From the NCBI RefSeq assembly GCF_035083965.1, contig NC_089724.1, positions 32,554,352-32,618,351 of the forward strand: 64,000 bases of DNA. The letters run 5' to 3'. Source of the DNA: Branchiostoma lanceolatum (lineage: Eukaryota; Chordata; Leptocardii; Amphioxiformes; Branchiostomatidae). The notes below the pieces were generated by a model, which had not been told where the DNA came from, searched no databases, and saw nothing but the letters and a program-made list of their open reading frames with translations. This document shows positions 12,998 through 23,761 of the stretch, one piece after another; positions within the stretch are counted from its first letter, which is position 1, and every line of letters begins with the position of its first letter. The position numbers and the translations under genes are program-made.

Positions 12998-15900
12998 TAG
13001 ACAGACAGACAGACACATCCTATGTCAGAGCTACTCACAGACAAGCAGAGACCTCCAGAACACAGTCGCTCTGGTACGTCTGCCCGTCGCTGGCGCACAC
13101 CTGGGCATCCGGCAGTGGTGGGGGACAGGGGTGAACCTCACAGTCTGGTGATGTCAGCATTTTCCGCAAGGTGTCGCTCTCGCACGGGCCGTCGTGCACC
13201 TTGACTGGCGCTTCTTTACCGTCCTGTGCCATTCTGCTCACGAAAGTCAAACACGTCATTCACCGTAAGATTTTATTAGAACTACAGAATCTATCAAATG
13301 TGAAATGTTCTACAAATATATACATATCTAAATGTGATGAATCTGGTCGTTTACCTATTTGCTTTCCTTTCTTACTTGTTGTATGTATGTTTGTATGTAT
13401 TTGTGTGTGTGTTTGTTTGTTTGTTTATATATTTGTTTGTTTGTTTGTTTGTTTGTTTGTTTGTTTGGAGCAGAAAACAGATAAGTCCTGCCCATTACTC
13501 ACAGACAGGCAGACACGTCAAGCTCACAGTCACTCTGGTAGGTCTGGCCGTCACTGGCACACACCTGGCCCTCGCCGTGTGGAGGCAGCGGGCAGGGATG
13601 GACCTCGCAGTCGGTGGAAGGTGCAACACCGCCCGAGACACTGCTGCACGAGCCATCGTGAACCTTGTAGAGTTGTTTTCCTTCCTGTGACGCCCTGGGA
13701 AGTTGAAACTGAATAATATTATCTCTGGGTACGTTGTTGTAAAGGGCTAGCAACCCGTCCCTGTAAAATATACCCTGTTACTGAAACAGCGAGGGAACTT
13801 GCTGCCCTATGTTCCTCTAGGCACTACAAGGGTCTGGACGGACGAACGAATGAAGGAACAAACGAATATTACCTCTGACATAAAGCAACGCAATATTAAT
13901 ACATAAACCTGCGACTAAGTAGATTAGGCTTAGGAAAATAAAAGTTGTATTTCCGGCCGCTGGCAAGGGGAAATTTCGATCTGACGTCAGAGAGATTGAA
14001 TTTTAGTAGACTTTCAAGTAGTATTGCAAGTTTTCTTACGGACTTCCTTTATTCCACACTCTGTTAACAGAATAAGGCTTTGAACAGTTGATGTAAGAAT
14101 GTGGAGTAAACATTGTGATTCTCTTCTTCACAAGTTCCGAAGAGAACTCCACTTCTTGTCTACTCACAGATAATACAATACAAGTAGGATAGTCGCGACA
14201 CCGTTACGGCGGTCGGACATTTATTGGCTCCTCATCAGATCAGTCATGCCACTGACAGAAAGTTGGTAACCGCACGTATATAACAGGAGAGTAACAGAAC
14301 GGATAACTCCGACATTACAGTTAATGGCATATCCGGGATTTCCTTACAGTCTATTATTACTTCAATGGACGTGGTTACAACGGTAGGTAAGGGATGAACA
14401 AGTAGGTAAGCTCGTAGTACACATTTTCTATGTCAGAAGTCTGTTGAAGTGCAGATCAGCCAATCTTCTTGAGGTCTAGTTTTGGAGACTTGTCATCTAC
14501 GTAAAGCCCCTGTCACACTTGTGCGCACAAACAGGCCCGCATGAGCCACGCATCAACATGTCGTTGGTCCAGGCCAAGCCTGCAGTCAAAAGCAATTTCG
14601 TTGGCTCAATAACAAGGCTGCACAACGGTGGGTCAAATTAGAACAACTTCTTCCCTGCAACTCCACATAACCCAACAATTGCTACCGCGGAACCCACGCG
14701 CACCTAAACATACGCACAAGTGTGACAGGGCCCTAAGGCCTACTTGAGGCCGACTATCGCTGCGAGCGGGCTACCCAACCCTAACTCCCCGGTGCCTGCC
14801 GGGAAGGGGGAGGTACGATTTATCCATGCTCTGTCCAGCCTAAGAGTGTTTACTCACTCTGATAAAACTGTGTATCACAAATGAGAGAGGTATAATTAAG
14901 AACGCAAGTGCTCTGATAAGGAGATCTACAATACAATAGGTACAGTGATTTTAACAAGGTAAAGTTACAGCCCAAGTACGGCCAACCGCTGGCAATACAG
15001 AAGTACTAGTACAGTACCGAGGAATAACTTCAACGTTAGACTAAGTATATTCCTCACAAGGCAACTCCAGTATGTTATCTAAGAAGCTAAAGACAGCCAG
15101 TCTGTTGCCCGAGGGTGGGAGGGTGGGGGTTAACACGTCCAACCGCCAGGGGTGGTGAACGACGAATGAAGGGAAGGGGGGAACATCTGGGATTGATAAG
15201 GGGAGGGGAGGATCACTAACACTGTGATCCGACAAGAACTGGTATTTCTTTTTTCGTCAGTCTATTGAATATACCTATGCTTGTACAATACATATCTTTA
15301 TAACTATAAGATGATATTGGAAATGCCAATAGATCACTTCGGCCGAAATCCTAAAAAATTAGAGAATCCTTAGGTGGTTCTTTTTTTCAGGACCTTAACC
15401 GAAAACACAACATTGCATTTGATTTTCCTAGGCCTTTAAACACATTTTCAGATGTTGAAGTCCCCCCCTGTAATGAATAGAGATATTACCAATCACATTG
15501 AAATGATGACGGTTATCATGACTTACATGCAGATATAGTTGTCCAGGGTACACTGGTTCTGGTAGGTTTGGCCGTCAGAGGCACACACCGGGGAATCTGA
15601 CCACGGACAAGGGTGCACATAACACCCGGCCTGACTCCGGCTCAACGCCGGACCGGTCTGGCAAACTGTGGAATGAGATAGCAATTCTAATTATCTTCGT
15701 CAAGAGGGTAATTTTTCTGTCTATCTGTCTGTCTGTCTTCTAATAACTCGAGAAGATGTGGATGGACCTTACATTGAATTGATGATAATTGGTAACGTTA
15801 CATTGGTAGGTGTTTGCAAAATGAGAAAAATCATGAGTAGATTTTGGGGCCCCGGTGGCTTTCCATGGTACTGCAGCAGTTGGACGACCTCAAACCCTCA

Positions 15901-16829
15901 CAAAATAATGAATGTCTCATTAACTAGACGTATTTTGCATATAACGTTACGTACAAATGTAAACGTTGACGTCACTTACACACGAAGTATAAGCTTGTCC
16001 AGGGAATTATGCTAAGTCTTGTTCCGAGCTTACATGTACATATTGTGAGGGTATGATCTGACATACCTTCCACATAGAAGTAATTCATTGTCTTTTGTGA
16101 CGACTGCCGTACGACTAGAACAACAAAACTGACTTTTGCCGCATTTCGGAAGATCGTTTCCTTCAAATGATGACGACGCATTGCAACCTTAATGTATCTG
16201 TAAGTCATCTGTACCCGCCCTCCCCTAGTATTCAGAGTAGTATACTTTATGTTCAAATTGGTATTACGTATATTCAACTCTTTATGGACGTTTACAAATT
16301 TACAGTAACTTTAGTAAGCTCTCGGGATGGAAAGCGTGTTCAAGTGCTATCGAGTGACACTGGACAGAATGAGTTGAGTTACCTTGTAGCGCCTAGTGGC
16401 ACATACATGTAGGTCAGAGAGTCTCCTTGCTGTTTCAGTAGCAGGGTATAGTTTTACAGGGATGGGTTGCTAGCCCTTCCCCTTTAACGTGCTTCAGGCA
16501 CCTCCTCGAATACGGGACTCACATTTACGTCCCTTCTAAAAAACGAGTGCAGCGCCAACCCAGATGTCCTGGCCCAGGATTGAACCGGGGTATCCCAGTC
16601 ACCAACTAATTGGAACCAGCTATAGCTCAACTGTGAGGCTAAGACCAGTTGAGCTACAGGAATATTAATATCCTTTATGGACGTTTACAAAAATAAATTT
16701 AGGTCCTAGAATGGAAGAGTTACTAATTGGCTATATAGTGATTTCAATGGGACAAGAACATTAGTTTGAAAGACATGGAAACGTACCTTCGAGTAAAGCC
16801 CAGAACACGAGGACCACTGGCGTCCACAT
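9512..16829 (-). CDS. Secreted protein with seven Kazal-type inhibitor domains, nine exons
   Basis: Exons in transcript order: 16787-16829, 15527-15665, 13503-13694, 13039-13233, 12402-12563, 11335-11538, 10807-11013, 9967-10179, 9512-9641; 1485 nt, 494 aa plus stop. Exon 1 encodes a signal peptide (MWTPVVLVFWALLE). Exons 3-8 all start and end in phase 2 and share one plan: GQEAPVKxHDGPC, linker, DCxVHPCP, VCASDGQTYQSDC, xVxACL. Each Kazal domain takes Cys1-Cys5 from one exon and Cys6 (HDGPC) from the next, so domains straddle introns. The last domain (exons 8-9) is more classical, CGVDGNTYGNRC, after an acidic linker. Residues at the usual P1 position (Cys2+2) appear mainly hydrophobic or Pro, except Lys in the last domain, suggesting one trypsin-like site; that is inference. 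Targets could be extracellular proteases; agrin- or follistatin-like matrix roles are possible, but no other domains are seen. Confidence 0.88.
10349..10755. mobile_element. MITE, TIR atatcactggactgcgcc
   Basis: Left atatcactggactgcgcc and right ggcacagtctagagagatat are inverted. Members of the same family are at 37597-37903 and 46019-46367, and a diverged internal part lies at about 8290-8490. Lies in the intron after Kazal exon 7. Confidence 0.8.
12910..13014. repeat. (GACA)n microsatellite next to Kazal exon 4 donor
   Basis: About 25 units of acag/gaca. On the coding strand it is (GTCT)n starting about 25 bp into the intron after exon 4. Confidence 0.95.
13377..13466. repeat. (TTTG)n/(GTAT)n microsatellite
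   Basis: Imperfect tttg and gtat units in the intron after Kazal exon 3, about 40 bp from its donor. Confidence 0.9.
13738..13840 (+). mobile_element. SINE tail fragment in Kazal intron 2
   Basis: gggctagcaacccgtccctg, ctactgaaacagc-like text and ctaggcactacaagggtctg match the 3' half of the SINEs at 52284 and 62905; the tRNA-like head is missing. Confidence 0.7.
14505..14733. mobile_element. MITE, TIR agcccctgtcacacttgtgcg
   Basis: Left agcccctgtcacacttgtgc and right gcacaagtgtgacaggg form terminal inverted repeats of about 23 bp. TAA on each side would suit a 3-bp target duplication of the PIF/Harbinger type; superfamily is a guess. Kazal intron 2. Confidence 0.8.
16384..16662 (-). mobile_element. 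tRNA-derived SINE
   Basis: On the minus strand: tagctcaactggtcttagcc (A-box-like), then ggttcaatcctgg (B box), then gaagggctagcaaccc, ctgctactgaaacagc and gccactaggcgctacaagg. Near full length. Lies in Kazal intron 1. Confidence 0.8.
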
Positions 16830-17299
16830 AATGTATTATTTGCAGTGTGCGTGGCTGTAACATCCCAGCTAGGAATCCGTTATCTCGAAACGTTAGTCAA
16901 CGGTGGGAACGGAGGCAGCTGAATTACACCCCTTGGCCCTGCCAGGATGTTTGACAGAAGAACTGAAAAAAACACCTACGTTACCAATACAACAAGGTCG
17001 ACCTCTTTCAAATGAGGTTGTCAACTATATTACACCTTCGATAACTAAGGCAATCTTTTGATAAAATCTTACATGCATGTTCACGTTTGTCCTAACGTTA
17101 CGTACAACTAAAAGGAAACATCAAGAAAACGTTTTTGAGAGATAAAAACATCGCTGTTTTGCGGGAGATATGTCATATAAGCTAGAGATAATGAATCTTA
17201 AAGCACACTATTTTGATATCAGATATCAGCGACTAATAAGGCGAATACAAAACGCTCAGATTCGAAACACAGAGATCAAGAGAAAGGATAATAAGGAGG

Positions 17300-17495
17300 T
17301 TCACGATTCTAACTACACATGTGCGGTGACATGCATTGTGGGCAATATGTCAAAGGTGAAGGCCCCTGAGACGTAAACAAAACCCGTCTGGACATTGCGA
17401 GGCAAATCGAGACAATGGTAGAGAGACACGAAATGTTTTCAAGTCAGAGGCCTTAAAGCTTCACCTTTGACATATTACCAACTAGAGTTCCACGA
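17300..17495. mobile_element. MITE, copy of the 5992 family
   Basis: Shares cacgattctaa and gtgggcaatatgtcaaaggt with 5992-6203, and ends cacctttgacatattacc. Confidence 0.75.
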
Positions 17496-17629
17496 CCTCA
17501 TACCTTCGACAGATGGTTTTAACCTTTACAACTGATGCATTATGAGTGTTTCTCATGAATTATGCAAAAGGAGTCCATTGTAGAATTTCTGATAAATTCT
17601 CACACAGAGCGAGAGAGAAATTGAGAGAG

Positions 17630-18060
17630 ACACGAGCGGATCTGTCCTTGGTGCTGACCACCATCCGCAAGCACATTCACATGGTGGTGTTACCGTGAAC
17701 TGGCACCCAGTGTTACTTTTTTTAGCCTTTCCAGTAGCAAACATCTTACCCTTTCCAATAGAAAACTATAGACTAGTCAACGCAACTATCAAATCACACG
17801 ATTCAGCATGTTCTATCTGGCTGACGAGCACATTCCCAACATTGACACTGAAACTGGACTGAATCTTTCGAATCAAATATGTGTTTATTCAACAAGAGAG
17901 TTACAGCCGGAAAAACAAGATATGTCATCTTCAGAAACAAGCCATCTTCGCTCTCTGTATCGGAAGTGTCCTTTCACAAGATTTACATTGTACCCGTCCC
18001 CCCAAACAATCTACAAACAAATACACCGTGTATATACATAATGTCATGTACAACTTATGA
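17630..18060. repeat. Duplicated block, copy 1 (pair at 21185)
   Basis: ctgtccttggtgctgacca, cacacgattcagcatgttct, gctgacgagcacattcccaa, ccatcttcgctctct and aaacaaatacaccgtg recur in the same order at 21185-21875. Confidence 0.8.
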
Positions 18061-18127
18061 CTAAGCGATCAGCATCATGTAACGGAACATAACCAGTTTA
18101 CGTCCGATTTATTCAAAACGTTATTTA

Positions 18128-18646
18128 TCCTAAAACCGCGCGGACAGAGCCAAATTTCAAACCCATGGGCAGAAATATCAGCTGTTCTAAAAAGAAAATG
18201 CATGGTCTGTAAGTTTTTCTCCGCCTGTTTAACGCCGTGCGAGCATGTATCTATACTGAGGTATATGATGAAGAATTGTGCTAGGGTAACCCATTATCGT
18301 CCACTTCTGAATCTTTTCCCCTCTAGCGCTATGGTTGAAGAACATAGACCAGAAAAAAACTGCACAGTAACTGTCCAAAGTAGTCTGCAGACAAATGATA
18401 GTAAAATCACTATGTCTGTCCGGCCACTTGCTTAACGCGATGGAAAAAAAACAATGTTTATTTGTAAATTCCCACCACATGCGCGGCACGTGGCGTTCAC
18501 GTGGTAAACGCATGGCCATTATGTTTTGCTGTGCAAAAATTAAAGAGATGGCTAAGGATCATACTTATGATGTTCTTTATTGCTCATGAGAACAGGCTTT
18601 GGCATATTACACCGCGACATGTGGACATGAGCCAAACCGGACGTAA
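18128..18646. repeat. Dispersed repeat, copy 2 (pair at 416)
   Basis: Matches copy 1 at both ends as described there, but without the 255-bp insertion, so it represents the empty site (ggtaacccattatcgtcc). Confidence 0.7.
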
Positions 18647-18660
18647 ATAGCTTCTGCACG

Positions 18661-20319
18661 TAAATAGGTCATGTTACGTTAGCTGTGGGCAACCGATCCC
18701 ACCACTGACGCTCCAACAACGACCATCGCGACTTCAGAGCTAGGGTACAGACTCAAGTCTGTGTTGTTCTCTAGAAGCACACTGTCCATCTTAGCGGCCG
18801 CATCTTGACGAGTCGCTGTTTGCTGTGTCCGCGATGCCGATGGAACCATCCGTTTCGGGCGTCAACTCGGTCATCTCGGCGGGAAAAGCACTGGAAGCTG
18901 AGGTCTCATCAGGTGGCACCATGTCCATCTCAGCGGCCGCATCCGGGTTCTTGACGTCGCTGTTTGTTGTGCGTGTAATTGATAATGTCAGTGGACATGT
19001 CCGTTTCAGGCGTCAACTCGGTCATCCTAGCATCGGGAGGGGCGTTGGAAGCTGAGGTCTCATCAGGTGGCACCATGTCCTCGGGTCGATCCAGTTTGTC
19101 GTCTCCTGTCGGGGCGGCTGGTACTTGAGTGTGGTGGTGGCGACCCTCTTCAATATTTGTTGTTTCCACGTCGGAGAAGACCTTATATGGCACGCGAGTA
19201 GTATTTCAGTGGTTATCATCCGGCTTCATGTCCGAATTCATGACGCCATCTCGCTCGTCGTCCTCCAAACGTGATCGCACCTTCGTCTCCAGGCTCTTCG
19301 GCCCATTCTCGCTGAGGGGAACACCAGCGTACACGCCAACACGGCGTATTCAGTGTTCTCTTCACTGAATACACTCTGCACGCGAACCCTCTCGCTGAGG
19401 TTGTGGCGGGGGATCCCGATGGGACCTCAGGCATCTCCCCAGGCTCTGTACGGGGGGAGGGTGGCCGCCCGGTCTGCAGCGGTAGTCACGACGATCACCT
19501 GAAAGAAAAGCATCAGTTTTATTGTAATACAGTGTGGACTTTGTGTTTGCCTACTGGTGTCAGGATTCAGGACTTGATTACTGATCCATCTTTATATGAC
19601 TTGGACTATATTATTTGATATCAGATATCATCCGAACTATCGGATTGATTATATTGTATTAGTTGAATAGAATATTACGCTAACTAGTATACACATGTAC
19701 TGTAGTAGAAGCCAGAAAGCAGCCAAACTAAACTCGCCTCGTCTGACTTGTGCGTAACGTTACAGTTACAACGTCGGACTTCAGTGGTCTTACAGAAAAG
19801 AACTAATAATTTGCTTATTCCTAAAAAAATGGTTTTGGAACCAGTAGATATATCAACAACCTGCCTAACCTGCCTCCTGGCAGCCGCATACTGTTAAAAG
19901 GCTGCATTGCGAGGTAGTTTACAGTCGATAAAGGAATATTGTACTTACAGGTTGCCATCGTTTTGTAAACGACACACTAAAACACTCTGATTCGACAATG
20001 AAAACCCAAATAAAATGATCTGATTCAAATATAGTTTTCCAAACAGTACTCCATACAGTATATGCACCATTAGATATCATGACGTCAATTATAAAGGTTG
20101 TCGGCAAGTTTAAGTTCTAAGGGTTACTAAATAGTTTAAAGTTCGTATAAAACTCACCGTCGTCATCGCCAAAAGAAACATCACCGTGATGACGGTAGAT
20201 CTGAACATCGTTAACCGCCGTCGTCCATCGGACTTGTCAAAGGCCGGAATGGAGGCGGGGGCTGTCGCAACGCGAGACCGCCGGTTTCTGTGGCGACCAC
20301 GCCGCACACGTCTCGACAT
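18661..20319 (-). pseudogene. Broken or poorly resolved gene for a type II membrane protein
   Basis: The start at 20319 (MSRRVRRGRHRNRRSR) gives a strongly basic tail, then a hydrophobic stretch (FRSTVITVMFLLAMTT) ending at a GTGAGT donor (exon 20152-20319). A good acceptor at about 19497 continues in frame with VIVVTTAADRAATLPPYRAW, completing one membrane span as in Golgi type II proteins, but a stop follows after 23 codons. Protein-like stretches then appear in shifting frames: QSVFSEENTEYAVL, LSENGPKSLETKVRSRLEDD, and a tandemly repeated acidic unit (MVPPDETSAS ... MTELTPETD) at about 18830-19075, followed by MDSVLLENNTDLSLYPSSE near 18790-18720. Frames change between repeat copies. Either it is a decayed gene, or it has short introns I failed to place, or the assembly has indels. 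Family not recognised; no catalytic domain seen. Confidence 0.4.
18830..19078 (-). repeat. Tandem duplication coding for acidic PDETSAS/TELTPETD unit
   Basis: Two clear copies (about 18835-18950 and 18985-19078) of the same coding block, both reading MVPPDETSAS then MTELTPETD on the minus strand. A third, shorter and gapped remnant lies at about 18780-18830 around the shared gcggccgc stretch. The copies sit in different frames relative to their joins, so the repeat cannot be read straight through. Confidence 0.7.
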
Positions 20320-20978
20320 ATTTGTCTGAAGTTTGAGCTAAGCAACAGAATGAACGTATACTAGTGAGTAGCAGCTCAATATTACACGTCTGTCTCTTAG
20401 AACAGACAGTGGTAACTGTAAACAAATCAAGTGAACGCCGTTGCTAGTCTAGAACACAAGGAGTTTGCGGTTCCAGAACAACTTTTCGTTTCCATGAAGG
20501 AGACGAGGAAGATTTCCCCACATGGGGAGGTGGTAAACGCTGTGTAATCCTGAAAAGGTACGCAGATATATTTCTCTCATTCAACATAGATCCTGCTTCC
20601 TTACTTGTATTAGCAAGTGATGGACAACTTACAAAGTTTCGTGAACATTTCTAGATCAGCGTCAGCAAGCCACTATGGTTATATATCGCAAGAGGGCGCT
20701 ACAGTACTGCAGATATACTCACCCTGTTTCAAGAGACCAGGAAGCTTCCAGCCTGACAAAATCGCCCTAGGGAGGGGTTCATTAACCCCAGCCAGCGAGA
20801 GATTGTGCAAACACAGGCTAAGAAAGCTTTGACGTCAGAGCAAGACGGTGTGCAAGTTTGGACGAGGGTAGTTTTCTTCATGAAATAACGAATGGAGACA
20901 TAGAACTTGATCGCCAATTTGCAAGGACAGTAACGTGTATTGTGCTATAGTACAGAACGATCTTGTCCTTGGTGCTGA

Positions 20979-21024
20979 TCACACACACGAACGCACGCAC
21001 GCACGAGTGCAAGCACAATCACAT

Positions 21025-21071
<47 letters not shown>

Positions 21072-21111
21072 CACACACGCACACACACACACGCACTCAC
21101 ACTCACACACG

Positions 21112-21150
<39 letters not shown>

Positions 21151-21174
21151 TCACAAACACACATTCACACACAC
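20979..21174. repeat. (CA)n microsatellite
   Basis: Imperfect CA repeats with cg, ct and aa interruptions; opens spurious Cys/Val- and His/Thr-rich frames. Confidence 0.97.
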
Positions 21175-21184
21175 GACACTCAGA

Positions 21185-21875
21185 TCTGTCCTTGGTGCAG
21201 AACAACATCCACAAGCACACACACAAGGTGGTGTTACCATGAATTAGAATCCAGTCTTACTTTTTTTAGCCTTTCCAATAGAAAAGAGTTGACTCCTAAA
21301 CTAGTCAACGTAATTTTTAAGTCACACGATTCAGCATCTTCTATTTCGCCGACGAGCACATCTCTAACAATCCAGGCTGAAACTGAGCTGCATCAAAATT
21401 GTGTTTATTCGACAAGAAAGTAACCACCGGGAAAACCTTGATTGACAAGATCAAGGGATCGTGCAGACAAGTCAAATGTTACAGATGCGTGGCAAGTTTG
21501 TAAACCTAACAACCCCCTGTGAGCTCTGGTTTCGGTTTGATGACAGATTATAAAAGCGGTGTAACAACTAACAAGTATTTCTAGCCGGGACTTTCTGGTA
21601 CGTATCTACAAAGTTCAGAAGCCGCTGTTGCATCTTTAGTGAATACTCTATCGATTCAAATGGCACGACAGGAAATGTCAGATATCATAGTTCAATAAAT
21701 GTGAACCTCAAAAGTTGCCGCTGGGTTATAACGTCTTGGCACGCATAAGACTGTCATCTTTAGCAACGAACCATCTTCGCTCTCTCGGAAGTGTTAACGT
21801 TATTACACAAGACGCACATTGTACCCGTCTCCCAGCCGATCTATAAACAAATACACTGTACATGTACAACAAGGC
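21185..21875. repeat. Duplicated block, copy 2 (pair at 17630)
   Basis: Same landmarks as copy 1, same orientation, but with about 300 extra bp between 21438 and 21746. The two copies bracket the broken type II protein gene. Confidence 0.8.
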
Positions 21876-22189
21876 TTATTATGGAGAGTGATTAGTATTT
21901 ACATGCTTATCACCCCTCTGCAAATTTGATCATACACCATACCGTTTGGAAGTTATGAGGGGGGGGGGGCGAATGAGTCCAGTCTTGATAGGGTTAAAAA
22001 TCATTTGGTGGTACAGGACTAGTATATGTGTCTAGTGTGCTGATATATGTTATAACTGGTCATGAAAACAAATATGAGTATGTTGATATTATATGGGCCA
22101 CACAGATTTGATATTGCAGTGTTGTAAGTTGAAAGTGATGATGAAATGGTACAGTCAATATATAACTATATGAATAGAATAAATCTTTA

Positions 22190-22570
22190 TTCAGGAGAGA
22201 CTGTGTAAATATTGTACAATGGATACAGTGGAAGATGAAATACATTTCGTTTGTAACTGCCCTCATTATGAGGATGAAAGAAACAAGCTTTTCGAAACAA
22301 CCAAAACAATATTCCCGAGCTTTCACCATCTAGAAGACCTCCAAAAAACTACATTTCTACTAAAATCACAAAACCCACTAATCATTAAAAACGTGGGACT
22401 TTTCATCAGCCACTGCCTCCAAAGAAGAAGTCAAAACCCCCAGGAATGTTGTATGTAGAAATTTTAGTTAGATGCATAGAATAGACACTCGTTACCATTG
22501 CTACCCTTTCTACTGTTTGTAACCTTGCAATTAGCCTACGGGCATGAATTTGCAAATAAAATATTATTAT
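22190..22570 (+). mobile_element. LINE 3' fragment with zinc-knuckle C-terminus
   Basis: Encodes RLCKYCTMDTVEDEIHFVCN, CPHYEDERNKLFE and SHCLQRR, the Cys-x2-Cys ... His ... Cys end of a non-LTR retrotransposon ORF, then a 3' tail (gcaattagcctacgggcatg, then aataaaatattattattt). Same family as the copy at 60147, whose ORF and tail align with it. Truncated at about 22190. Confidence 0.8.
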
Positions 22571-22643
22571 TTATTCCATATCATGCACATTTTTAAAGAC
22601 ATATTACATGTGACTTTTCCGTACCTAGCAGTGGTGCAGTTTT

Positions 22644-22837
22644 GGTGCAGGGTACTCTCCTAGCAGAGGAGTGGGTTTGGCTGGTCTGTGACGTGTTTTT
22701 AGGTGTTTTTGTCAGGCTTTCTATTTTGTCCTCTTTTCGTTATGTCGCCAACCGTGTGTTGGACAAAAATGCCTAAACTGAACACGTTAAAAAACAGCCG
22801 GACCCACTCCTCTGCTTGGAGAGTAGTGCCCCATCTG
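22644..22837. mobile_element. MITE, TIR tactctcctagcagaggagtgg
   Basis: ggtactctcctagcagagga with gtgggtttggctg at the left pairs with cagccggacccactcctctg and cttggagagtagtgcc at the right; about 190 bp. Confidence 0.8.
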
Positions 22838-23129
22838 TTGTTTATATGACCTACTTTTGCAAGGCCATTTGTTTATATGACCTGTTTATGGGGACACTGT
22901 CACATGTTTGAGAGTCCCATTATGAAATGCAGTGGATTTACAAATTTTCCGTACTAATTATGCAAATTAGCTCCTGATTTGCATTATTACTTTTTGATTA
23001 TGCAAAGCACCATCTGAGCTCTCTACATACCAAACGATCTGTCGACCCCTTCTCAAGTTATTCATGTCCGAAGGTCAAAACAAAAACACCTACACACAAC
23101 TTACTTCCTGTGGCATGAACTATCTACCA

Positions 23130-23650
23130 CACAAAAATCATGCCCATACCACTTACAGAAAATATGCCCCCAAATTTTGAAGCTCCGCTGCAGTACCTTA
23201 GATACCCGCTAGAAGGCCCATTATCAAACTTGACCTTCCTTTTTGTAAACCCTACGAATTCACTAAATATCATACAGAACCATCAACAGCTTCTCGAGTT
23301 ATTTTGGCGACAAACAAACACAGAAACATACACAGCTCGCTGCACAACGGTAGGAAAGCGCCAGGTAAACCATTTTCGAAGTTGACCTCCGTTCCCACAA
23401 CCGCTACACACCTACAAAAATCATGAAGATCCATCAACGTTTCCGTCACTTTTTTGCCTACATGCAATCACACAAACATGCAAATTCCGCTGCAGTACTG
23501 TTGAAAAACGCCAGGTAAACGATTTTTGAACTTGACCTTCCTTTGCACAGCCACTACACACCTAACGTTACCAGAAATCATGAAGATTCATCAAAGGTTT
23601 CTCGAGTCATGCTCTTGACATACATACAGACCCACCCTGCAGCTGGCGTA
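23130..23650. repeat. Satellite-like repeat, ~150-bp period
   Basis: Three diverged units starting at about 23181, 23335 and 23484, each with ccgctgcagtac-like text, cgccaggtaaac, cttgaccttcc, ctacacacct and atcatgaag-atccatcaa. A single further unit lies at 40750-41000 in RAB28 intron 1. Confidence 0.75.
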
Positions 23651-23761
23651 ACCGAAAACATAATCTTTTCGGCGAAGATAATGATCATGAACAAATTACG
23701 TATACAAGGGTTGTAGCCTCAACTACATCTGACAATCCCTTCTCTCCTCTCCGTGTCTGTT

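Noticed and set aside
13171-13716. 181-codon plus-strand frame
   Set aside because: Antisense to Kazal exons 3 and 4 joined through a (TTTG)n tract.
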